Assembly: GCA_023412975.1 (NCBI GenBank)
Contig: JAEZRB010000113.1
Coordinates: 1 to 6,584 of the forward strand
Reading direction: 5' to 3'
Source of the DNA: Bacteroidota bacterium
Lineage (GTDB): Bacteria > Bacteroidota > Bacteroidia > Chitinophagales > Chitinophagaceae
Length of the DNA stretch: 6,584 nt
The notes below the pieces were generated by a model, which was not told the origin of the DNA, searched no databases, and saw only the letters and a program-made list of their open reading frames with translations. How positions within the stretch are numbered: position 1 is the stretch's first letter; each line of letters starts with the position of its first letter. Positions 1 through 5,277 of this stretch are shown here, in pieces. The position numbers were made by a program, and so were the translations under genes.

Positions 1-1502
1 GGTATAGTCATGGCGTATACCAACGTGGCCAGGACAGCGCCGGTATGCTGGTGTACGAGCAGAGCAGCAACAATATTTTTTACAAGAATAACGTGACTCA
101 TAGCGGTGATGGCCTTTTCCTATGGGCGGGTCAGTCCACGATGGACAGCGGGCAGGGTGGCTGTAACGACAACCTGATCATCCGGAATGATTTTTCCTAT
201 GCTCCTACCAATGGTATTGAAGTTACTTTTAGCCGCAATACAATCCTCGACAATAGGATATTCGAATGCGATCATGGTATCTGGGGAGGATACAGTTACA
301 ATACCCTGATCAGGGATAACAGTTTTCGTAACAACCGTATTGCTATTGCCATCGAGCATGGACAGGAGAATAAGATCAACCATAATCTCTTCTCAAAGGA
401 TAAGGAAGCAATACGTCTTTGGTCACGGCGCGAACAGCCCGCGGACTGGGGATATGCGCAACACCGCGATACAAGGAGCAGGGGTTACCAGGTTGTATCC
501 AATAGTTTCAACAGCAACGAGGTTGTGTTCAATATATCCCGATCAGACAGCATGCACATTTTCGGAAATACGATTGCCGGCACCGAAACACCTTTTAAAA
601 TCGATACGACCGTTACACGTCTTGATACCGTCGTGTACGACGATATCATGGATAATGCTTCTATGGACCCGGAATTTACTTTGCCAAAAGTGGACAAACC
701 AAATGATCCTTTCCGCGAGAGCGGCCGGTATGCAGGTCGTAAAAATATTCGGGTTACGGAGTGGGGGCCGTATGATTTCAGGTATCCCATCATCTGGCAT
801 ACCAATCCAACTGATACCTCGCTGCAAATGAAATTTGACCTGGTAGGACCAAAAGGAAAATGGCGGATCAAAAGCATGCGGGGGGTAAAAGATGTATCCA
901 GCAGGAGCGGGGTTTTCCCGGCCAGCATCACGGCTACCAGGTTGGCGGATGATCGAACCGATATATCCATACAACTTGAATACATCGGTGAATCGGTGAT
1001 CACACCATTCGGACAAACCATTGCCAAAGGCAAACCCTATGAGTTTAGTTTCTCCAAATTTTTCCAGCCCATCAATTTCCAGGTGAGATGGTATGCAATG
1101 GATACATCTGTTCACAACCCTATTGCTACAGGAGAACTTTTTCCACCCAATGTTCGGATGCAGCCCATCAAAACAGAACAAACCGACCGGCTCGAATATG
1201 CCTGGTGGGGCGGCATAAAAGGGGAGGAGACATACCGGCAATTTATTACCGTAGCCGAAGGAGAAGCGACCATTGAAGAAGGGGAATATGAACTCGGTTT
1301 AACCTGGGATGATGCGGTGAGATTGTACGTGGATGGTATGTTATTGGTCGATGAATGGAATCCTTCGCAATATAAATTCGATGAATCGCCACACCGGAAA
1401 ATAAAACTCAGGCTGGGAGGGCAACATCGTTTCCTGGTTGAACACCTTGAACTGGGAGGCTTCGCTACACTTAGTGTGCGTTTAAAAAAAATTAGTCGTT
1501 AA
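1..1502 (+). CDS. Right-handed beta-helix protein with C-terminal PA14-like domain (5' end outside window)
   Basis: The frame is open from the window edge (first full codon at 3, reading YSHGVYQRGQDSAG before the Met at 45), so the true start and any signal peptide lie upstream; Met45 is inside a helix rung. Residues counted from Met45: about 1-185 show repeated rungs rich in Asn, such as NNIFYKNN, NTILDNRIF, NTLIRDNSFRNN and NKINHNLF, typical of NosD or pectate-lyase-like parallel beta-helices. About 235-350 is a beta-rich linker I do not recognise. About 385-483 resembles a PA14 domain: EEGEYELGLTWDDAVRLYVDG, then LGGQHRFLVEH and GGFATLSVRL. Both folds are usually extracellular or periplasmic and bind or act on carbohydrate. 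The substrate and any catalytic residues cannot be assigned. The next gene starts 120 bases downstream, so a functional link to the cytochrome is possible but unproven. Confidence is high for the fold and low for the function. Confidence 0.8.
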   Translation, partial: YSHGVYQRGQDSAGMLVYEQSSNNIFYKNNVTHSGDGLFLWAGQSTMDSGQGGCNDNLIIRNDFSYAPTNGIEVTFSRNTILDNRIFECDHGIWGGYSYNTLIRDNSFRNNRIAIAIEHGQENKINHNLFSKDKEAIRLWSRREQPADWGYAQHRDTRSRGYQVVSNSFNSNEVVFNISRSDSMHIFGNTIAGTETPFKIDTTVTRLDTVVYDDIMDNASMDPEFTLPKVDKPNDPFRESGRYAGRKNIRVTEWGPYDFRYPIIWHTNPTDTSLQMKFDLVGPKGKWRIKSMRGVKDVSSRSGVFPASITATRLADDRTDISIQLEYIGESVITPFGQTIAKGKPYEFSFSKFFQPINFQVRWYAMDTSVHNPIATGELFPPNVRMQPIKTEQTDRLEYAWWGGIKGEETYRQFITVAEGEATIEEGEYELGLTWDDAVRLYVDGMLLVDEWNPSQYKFDESPHRKIKLRLGGQHRFLVEHLELGGFATLSVRLKKISR

Positions 1503-1505
1503 CTA

Positions 1506-1537
1506 TTGACTTTCTCGTCAACTGAAATATATTTTTA
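1506..1537 (+). promoter_or_regulatory. Possible weak Bacteroidota-type promoter for the cytochrome gene
   Basis: TTG at 1506-1508 and TATTTTTA at 1530-1537 are separated by 21 bases and approximate the TTTG / TAnnTTTG pattern; the last base of the -7 box does not match. The same TTG lies in a small inverted repeat, TTGAC (1506-1510) with GTCAA (1517-1521), which could instead be a weak terminator hairpin for the upstream gene. The two readings compete and neither is strong. Confidence 0.3.
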
Positions 1538-1622
1538 TTACTTTCAGGCAATTATCCCCGTGAACACTGTTCCTGCCGTCACCTCTTTTTAAAAATTTAT
1601 AATTAAAACAAAACTAACCACC

Positions 1623-2582
1623 ATGCGAAAGTTATTACTTTCCCTTGCCGCTGTAGTGGCGGTATCCGCTGCAATTATTTTTCCCGGGTGTAACAATGAA
1701 AGTCAGAGCGACGCTTCGGCGGATAATACTGCTGATTCCCTGAAAGCGGTATTGGAGCGGGGCGAATACCTGGCTACCCATGTAGCTGTTTGTATCGACT
1801 GCCATAGCAAACGTGACTTTACAAAATTCTCTTTCCCGCCCGTGCCGGGTACAGAAGGTATCGGCGCTAGTTTCCCGTTTGGGGAGGCTGAAGGTATCCC
1901 GGGTGAGATCTGGGCCCCAAACATTACACCCACAAGACTGGCCAGCTGGTCGGATGATGAAATTGCCCGTGCCGTGGCTCATGGTGTGAATAAATCGGGT
2001 GACACCCTGTTTCCAATTATGCAGTATCATAATTATAGCAGGCTGGCCAAAGACGACCTGTACGCGATCATTGCTTATATCCGGACGCTTGCGCCAAGCG
2101 ATAGCACAGTTCCGCCGCGCAAGCTTTTTATCCCCTTGTCGGCCCTGCCACCGCTGCCTGAATTTGCACCGGAGAAGAATATCCGGCCCAACCCATCCGA
2201 TAAAATTGAGTATGGGAAGTATCTGACTACGATCGCTTCCTGTGGCGATTGCCATACACCTAAGACAAAAGATGGTGCGCCTGATTTTAGCAAGGCATTT
2301 TCAGGTGGATTTGTGTTCAAAACCCCCATGTTCAAGGTCGCGGTATCTAATATTACCCCCGATTCCACCACCGGTATTGGTAGCTGGACTGAAGATGCAT
2401 TTCTAGCCAAATTCCGGAGCAATTCGGCTCCCGAGATTGTCAACAAGGATCCCGGCGCCATGAATACGATGATGCCCTGGGCGATGTACGGAAAGATGAA
2501 GGATGAGGACCTCAAGGCTATCTATGCCTACCTGCGCTCCTTGCCGCCTGTGGTCAATAAGGTTGAGAAATGGCCTAAATAA
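1623..2582 (+). CDS. Diheme c-type cytochrome, predicted lipoprotein
   Basis: This 319-residue protein should carry two covalently bound hemes and transfer electrons at the cell envelope. The N-terminus MRKLLLSLAAVVAVSAAIIF is a signal peptide ending in FPGC; Cys23 is the likely lipidated residue, although Pro at -2 makes the lipobox imperfect. Two heme-binding CXXCH motifs are visible, CIDCH at 57-61 and CGDCH at 207-211. Probable distal ligands are Met133 (FPIM) and Met284 (MMPW). Each half also repeats an NITP...SW(S/T)(D/E)D segment (100-112 and 243-258) and ends in a Y(I/L)R(T/S)L helix, so the protein is an internal duplication. The pattern resembles cytochrome subunits of membrane-bound alcohol or aldehyde dehydrogenases, but no dehydrogenase gene is adjacent here, so its partner is unknown. 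No Shine-Dalgarno precedes the start; the start is chosen because it opens the signal peptide. A terminator follows. Confidence 0.9.
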   Translation: MRKLLLSLAAVVAVSAAIIFPGCNNESQSDASADNTADSLKAVLERGEYLATHVAVCIDCHSKRDFTKFSFPPVPGTEGIGASFPFGEAEGIPGEIWAPNITPTRLASWSDDEIARAVAHGVNKSGDTLFPIMQYHNYSRLAKDDLYAIIAYIRTLAPSDSTVPPRKLFIPLSALPPLPEFAPEKNIRPNPSDKIEYGKYLTTIASCGDCHTPKTKDGAPDFSKAFSGGFVFKTPMFKVAVSNITPDSTTGIGSWTEDAFLAKFRSNSAPEIVNKDPGAMNTMMPWAMYGKMKDEDLKAIYAYLRSLPPVVNKVEKWPK

Positions 2583-2604
2583 TTTTTTATCAATTAGTTG
2601 CACT

Positions 2605-2632
2605 ATGCCGGGCTGGTCCCGGCATTTTTTTT
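2605..2632 (+). terminator. Intrinsic terminator after the cytochrome gene
   Basis: A perfect 8-bp stem, ATGCCGGG (2605-2612) with CCCGGCAT (2618-2625), closes a 5-base loop and runs directly into eight T residues (2625-2632). It lies 22 bases after the cytochrome stop codon and insulates that gene from the ribosomal operon whose promoter begins 40 bases further on. Confidence 0.93.
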
Positions 2633-2671
2633 GCGTAAATTGCGGCAAAGCCAAAAAATATTACCCAACTA

Positions 2672-2703
2672 TTTGGCAGATATGGTCTTCCCCCCTACCT
2701 TTG
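2672..2703 (+). promoter_or_regulatory. Promoter of the S10 operon (Bacteroidota -33/-7 type)
   Basis: TTTG at 2672-2675 and TACCTTTG at 2696-2703 are separated by 20 bases and match exactly the TTTG / TAnnTTTG consensus of the Bacteroidota housekeeping sigma factor. Transcription would start near 2708-2712, leaving a leader of only about 25 bases before rpsJ. That leader contains a short inverted repeat, CCCAA (2708-2712) with TTGGG (2720-2724). It is far too short for the long, L4-responsive S10 leader known in Escherichia coli. Confidence 0.85.
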
Positions 2704-2733
2704 CACTCCCAAAAGAAAATTGGGTTTTACACA

Positions 2734-3039
2734 ATGTCTCAGCGAATCAGAATCAAATTACAGTCTTACGATCACAACCTGGTGGACAAATCCGCGGAAA
2801 AAATCGTAAAAACTGTTCGCAGCACAGGTGCTGTAGTAACAGGTCCTATTCCGTTGCCTACACGTACAAAGATCTTTACTGTATTGCGTTCGCCGCACGT
2901 GAATAAGAAGAGCCGTGAACAGTTCCAACTGGCGACACATAAGCGTTTGCTGGACATTTATACTTCTTCCAGCCGTACGGTTGATGCCCTGAGTAAGCTC
3001 GATCTGCCCAGTGGTGTGGAAGTTGAGATCAAGGCCTAG
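2734..3039 (+). CDS. rpsJ: 30S ribosomal protein S10 (NusE)
   Basis: S10 sits in the head of the 30S subunit; in bacteria it also pairs with NusB in transcription antitermination. The 101-residue product is close to the usual length of about 103. It shows the conserved core GPIPLPTR (37-44), FTVLRSPHVNKKSREQF (48-64) and THKRLLDI (68-75), the long loop that reaches into the 30S interior. The reading frame stays open far upstream, through the terminator and into the cytochrome gene. The start at 2734 (MSQRIRIKL) is chosen because it aligns with known S10 starts and lies just after the promoter. No Shine-Dalgarno is present. It is the first gene of the operon; an unusually long 385-base spacer separates it from rplC. 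Confidence 0.99.
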   Translation: MSQRIRIKLQSYDHNLVDKSAEKIVKTVRSTGAVVTGPIPLPTRTKIFTVLRSPHVNKKSREQFQLATHKRLLDIYTSSSRTVDALSKLDLPSGVEVEIKA

Positions 3040-3046
3040 TCCGGCA

Positions 3047-3062
3047 CTTTCCATCTGGAAAG
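3047..3062 (+). other. Hairpin just after the rpsJ stop codon
   Basis: CTTTCC pairs with GGAAAG across an ATCT tetraloop, seven bases past the stop codon. No T-run follows, so it is not a standard terminator. It could stabilise the rpsJ 3' end after processing; this is inference. Confidence 0.45.
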
Positions 3063-3109
3063 GGTTGGCGCAAAAAGCGAATTAGTTCTTATATATAAAA
3101 AGTAGTTAA

Positions 3110-3176
3110 CTCTCAATTCCGCCTGGCGGAAGAAAAGAGCTCTGGCGTAAAAAATTCCCTGTCCTTCGGGATGGGG
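3110..3176 (+). repeat. Pair of adjacent inverted repeats, possible dispersed palindromic element
   Basis: The first palindrome is TTCCGCC-T-GGCGGAA (3117-3131) with outer CTCT/AGAG arms. It is followed by the self-complementary AGAGCTCT (3136-3143), then by the TTCG-loop hairpin at 3157-3176. Such compact, GC-rich palindromes in an intergenic region look like REP-type or MITE-like repeats. Whether copies exist elsewhere in this genome cannot be seen from the window. Confidence 0.45.
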
Positions 3177-3424
3177 TTACATAAAAACAAGCCGTTCAGG
3201 GTTTGTTTACTGTCGGTACTTCCAACGTCCGCCCAAGCAATTGCGAAGGGGGACATCATCACCCCCGCATTCGCCTTATGGCTATGGCGGGCAAAGGGAA
3301 AAGGTCGGTGGCAAACGGGGATTGAATCCGCTCCGGTTCTGATGATGGTTCCTGATACACGAATCATGATGACGAACCAGGTCACGGATGTCCCAATAAT
3401 CCTGCAGGCATAAATTGAAAAACA

Positions 3425-4042
3425 ATGAAAGGTATTATTGGGAAAAAAATTGGGATGACCAGCATCTTCGATCCCTCGGGCAAACAAACAGCCTGCACGA
3501 TTATTGAAGCAGGTCCCTGTGTAGTAACCCAGGTAAAGACGATCGAGTCTGATGGTTACAATGCGCACCAGGTTTCATTCGGCGACAAAAAAGAAAACCG
3601 CACTACAAAAGCCGAGAAAAATCACTTCGCTAAAGCAAGTACTCCGGTAAAGAAATTCTCTAAGGAGTTCCGCAATTCTTCCCTTGATAAAAATATTGGT
3701 GACACCATTACTGTTGACATCTTCGCTGAAGGTGACAAAGTAGAAGTGGTGGGTACTACAAAAGGTAAAGGTTTCCAGGGCGTGGTAAAACGTCACGGTT
3801 TCCATGGTGTGGGCCAGCAATCACACGGTCAGCATGACCGTCAGCGTGCTCCAGGTTCACTGGGTAACTCTTCCGATGCCAGCCGTGTTATGAAAGGTAT
3901 GAAGATGGCCGGACGTATGGGTAATGCCCGCGTCAAGCTGAAAGGTTTGAAAGTGGTTAAAGTATTCCCTGAGAAGAACTATATCCTGATCAGCGGTTCA
4001 GTACCCGGTCATAACGGATCAATTGTTTTAATTCAAAAATAA
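3425..4042 (+). CDS. rplC: 50S ribosomal protein L3
   Basis: L3 is one of the two proteins that initiate 50S assembly; its extended loop approaches the peptidyl-transferase centre. The 205-residue product is near the usual 209 and aligns end to end: MKGIIGKKIGMTSIF (1-15), GTTKGKGFQGVVKRHGF (110-126), RAPGSLG (141-147), MKGMKMAGRMGN (156-167) and SGSVPGHNGS (190-199). In Escherichia coli the segment after GSIG carries Gln150, which PrmB methylates; here the aligned residue is Ser150 (GNSSDASRV), so that modification site is absent. The start follows an A-rich stretch without Shine-Dalgarno and is fixed by homology. The stop codon lies in a possible hairpin arm of the spacer before rplD. Confidence 0.99.
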   Translation: MKGIIGKKIGMTSIFDPSGKQTACTIIEAGPCVVTQVKTIESDGYNAHQVSFGDKKENRTTKAEKNHFAKASTPVKKFSKEFRNSSLDKNIGDTITVDIFAEGDKVEVVGTTKGKGFQGVVKRHGFHGVGQQSHGQHDRQRAPGSLGNSSDASRVMKGMKMAGRMGNARVKLKGLKVVKVFPEKNYILISGSVPGHNGSIVLIQK

Positions 4043-4067
4043 CGGACGACGGAACGTTGTTCCGTTA
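4040..4067 (+). other. Two overlapping alternative hairpins in the rplC-rplD spacer
   Basis: ACGGAAC (4049-4055) pairs perfectly with GTTCCGT (4059-4065) over a 3-base loop. TAACGGA (4040-4046), which begins with the rplC stop codon, pairs perfectly with TCCGTTA (4061-4067). Both use the same 3' arm, so only one can form at a time. No T-run follows, so a terminator is unlikely. The rplD start lies 16 bases downstream, close enough for either fold to affect translation coupling. Confidence 0.4.
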
Positions 4068-4083
4068 TTAAAATAGAACGAAA

Positions 4084-4722
4084 ATGCAAGTTGAAGTATT
4101 AGATATAAAAGGAAAGAAAACCGGCCGGTCGGTGGAATTACCTGACGATATTTTCGGTGTGGAGCCAAACAGCCATGTAGTGTACCTGGCAGTAAAGCAA
4201 TACCTCGCCGCACAACGCCAGGGTACCCACAAGGTAAAAACCCGTGCCGAAGTGAAAGGAGCCAGCCGCAAGCTGCACCGCCAAAAAGGTACAGGCGGTA
4301 GCCGTAAGGGTAATATCCGCAACCCTTTATACAAGGGTGGTGGTACCATATTCGGACCTAAGCCTCACGCTTATGATATCAAGCTGAACCGTAAGGTGAA
4401 GGACCTGGCTAAGATCTCGGCCCTGGCAAGCAAGGCAAAAGAAAACGCAATCGTGGTGGTAGAAGATATCAGCCTTGATGCACCTAAAACCAAAACTTTC
4501 ATGGATATCCTGGGTAAACTGAAAGTTGCTGATAAAAAAGCAATGGTCATTTTACCGGAATACAATGAGAACCTGCAGCTGTCTATCCGCAATGTACCCT
4601 CTGTACTGGGTGTATTGCTGAGCGACATCAACACTTACGACATTGTAAATTCAGAAGTGCTGGTGTTGACAGAAAGCGCGGCTAAAATATTTTCTGAAGA
4701 AGAAGAAACTGTAGAAGCGTAG
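4084..4722 (+). CDS. rplD: 50S ribosomal protein L4
   Basis: L4 binds 23S rRNA early in 50S assembly, and its long loop lines the exit-tunnel constriction together with L22. The 212-residue product is slightly longer than the roughly 201 of Escherichia coli. The loop spans about residues 44-95 and contains the hallmark KTRAEVKGASRKLHRQKGTG (52-71) and PLYKGGGTIFGPKPH (81-95). The globular part continues through VVVEDISLDAPKTK (124-137), and the protein ends in an acidic tail, SEEEETVEA. Changes in the loop around KLHRQKGTG are known elsewhere to give macrolide resistance; the visible residues look wild type. In Escherichia coli L4 also represses its own operon through the S10 leader; the short leader here makes that exact mechanism unlikely. 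The start follows AACGAAA without Shine-Dalgarno. Confidence 0.99.
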   Translation: MQVEVLDIKGKKTGRSVELPDDIFGVEPNSHVVYLAVKQYLAAQRQGTHKVKTRAEVKGASRKLHRQKGTGGSRKGNIRNPLYKGGGTIFGPKPHAYDIKLNRKVKDLAKISALASKAKENAIVVVEDISLDAPKTKTFMDILGKLKVADKKAMVILPEYNENLQLSIRNVPSVLGVLLSDINTYDIVNSEVLVLTESAAKIFSEEEETVEA

Positions 4723-4724
4723 GC

Positions 4725-4778
4725 AATTTGAAAATGTGCTGATTTGAAAATTTGAAAATGGTCAGCATAATTTTCAAA
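4725..4778 (+). repeat. TTTGAAAAT repeat copy 1, long imperfect hairpin (rplD-rplW spacer)
   Basis: TTTGAAAAT (4727-4735) and TGCTGA (4737-4742) pair with TCAGCA (4762-4767) and ATTTTCAAA (4770-4778), giving 15 base pairs around a 19-base loop. The block 4725-4761 matches 6114-6150 at 34 of 37 positions without gaps. It begins two bases after the rplD stop codon. AT-rich TTTTCAAAT-type repeats recall common Bacteroidota intergenic repeats, from memory rather than a search. Confidence 0.7.
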
Positions 4779-4800
4779 AGAGCGAAAAAAATAATTGGTG

Positions 4801-4836
4801 ATGAGGTTGTCTTAATTTCCTCATTTTCAAATTAAG
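4801..4836 (+). other. Candidate H-type RNA pseudoknot upstream of rplW
   Basis: ATGAGG (4801-4806) pairs with CCTCAT (4819-4824), and CTTAATTT (4811-4818) from inside that loop pairs with AAATTAAG (4829-4836). Both stems are perfect (6 and 8 bp). The connecting loops are 4, 0 and 4 bases, which suits a classical H-type pseudoknot; the two stems could also be alternatives. The rplW start is 52 bases downstream. Part of the 3' arm is the TTTTCAAATTA repeat, so chance is possible. Confidence 0.35.
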
Positions 4837-4888
4837 AAAGATGAAATCGTAAGATTCCATCGCACTAAAAAACAATAAAAGATTAGCG

Positions 4889-5188
4889 ATGAAACTTTCT
4901 GAAGTACTGGTAAAACCCATTTTGACTGAAAAAGCAAACGCACAGCAGGAAAAACTGCGTCGTTACGCTTTCAAAGTGGCGAAAAAAGCGAATAAACTGG
5001 AGATCAAAAAAGCGGTAGAAAGCTTTTATGGTGTCACTGTTACTGATGTGAACACAACAGTTTCTCCGGCCAAGAGTAAAAGCCGTTTTACAAAAGCCGG
5101 TGTAATATCAGGTCGTAAGCCTTCTTACAAGAAAGCTTATGTAACCGTGTCGGAGGGAGAAACAATAGATCTTTATTCAAATATTTAA
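4889..5188 (+). CDS. rplW: 50S ribosomal protein L23
   Basis: L23 lies at the exit of the peptide tunnel and is the docking point for trigger factor and the signal recognition particle. The 99-residue product has the normal length. It shows the N-terminal VLVKPILTEKA (6-16), where Glu14 aligns with Glu18 of Escherichia coli L23, the trigger-factor contact. VAKKANKLEIKKAVESFYGV follows, and then the GRKPSYKKAYVTVSEGETI segment near the C-terminus that matches the family. The start follows AGATTAGCG with no Shine-Dalgarno and aligns with family starts. The 166-base spacer before it carries repeat copy 1 and the candidate pseudoknot; an 89-base structured spacer follows. Confidence 0.98.
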   Translation: MKLSEVLVKPILTEKANAQQEKLRRYAFKVAKKANKLEIKKAVESFYGVTVTDVNTTVSPAKSKSRFTKAGVISGRKPSYKKAYVTVSEGETIDLYSNI

Positions 5189-5259
5189 GTCCTGTAGCTA
5201 GACTACGGACAAGGAATGGCTTCAACAGCCTGCGATGCAGGTAAGCCGCTAATGTTGAA
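5189..5259 (+). other. Two-hairpin structure in the rplW-rplB spacer
   Basis: Hairpin 1: GTCC (5189-5192) and GTAG (5194-5197) pair with CTAC (5203-5206) and GGAC (5207-5210), 8 bp with a single bulged T and a 5-base loop, starting immediately after the rplW stop. Hairpin 2: TTCAACA (5221-5227) pairs with TGTTGAA (5253-5259), enclosing CCTGC-GAT-GCAGG (5229-5241). An alternative pairing, GGCTT (5218-5222) with AAGCC (5243-5247), would compete with the outer stem of hairpin 2. Almost the whole spacer is paired up to 18 bases before rplB, which looks like a ribosomal-protein leader, but I cannot name a known family. Confidence 0.45.
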
Positions 5260-5277
5260 ATAAAAAGAGTTTTAAAA

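Larger units (their letters stand above)
3040..3424 (+). other. Long, hairpin-rich spacer between rpsJ and rplC; no convincing gene
   Basis: This 385-base stretch lies inside the operon and should be transcribed. Its inverted repeats in order are: CTTTCC/GGAAAG (3047-3062) right after the rpsJ stop; TTCCGCC/GGCGGAA (3117-3131) flanked by CTCT (3110-3113) and AGAG (3136-3139); CCCTGTCC-TTCG-GGATGGGG (3157-3176), an 8-bp stem with two wobbles and a TTCG loop; AAACAAGCC/GG-TTTGTTT (3185-3208) with one bulged G; GCGAAGGGGG (3243-3252) with CCCCC and TTCGC (3262-3274). The last stem's loop, CATCATCA (3254-3261), is complementary to TGATGATG at 3340-3347, which lies between GGTTC (3335-3339) and GAACC (3374-3378). 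I see no TAnnTTTG promoter and no terminator T-run. It may be a structured cis-acting RNA, a dispersed repeat insertion, or both. An 80-codon open frame (3171-3413) was judged spurious. Confidence 0.6.

Noticed and set aside
1506..1536. Terminator for the beta-helix gene (TTGAC/GTCAA)
   Set aside because: The stem is only 5 bp and the T-run is 11 bases away, so it is too weak to list as a terminator; it is mentioned under the possible promoter.
2503..2733. Upstream extension of the rpsJ reading frame
   Set aside because: The frame is open by chance through the cytochrome end and the terminator; S10 homology begins at 2734, downstream of the promoter.
3317..3329. GGGGATTGAATCC resembling a tRNA T-arm
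   Set aside because: No acceptor stem, D-arm or anticodon arm can be built around it; it is a short palindrome.
3171..3413. 80-codon + strand open frame in the rpsJ-rplC spacer
   Set aside because: Its ATG lies in the 3' arm of the TTCG hairpin, codon use (cgg, ggg, tcc) is unlike the neighbouring ribosomal genes, it has no recognisable domain, and the stretch is explained by inverted repeats.
3113..3568. 151-codon - strand open frame across the spacer and into rplC
   Set aside because: It overlaps the certain L3 gene antisense and has no promoter or recognisable protein features.
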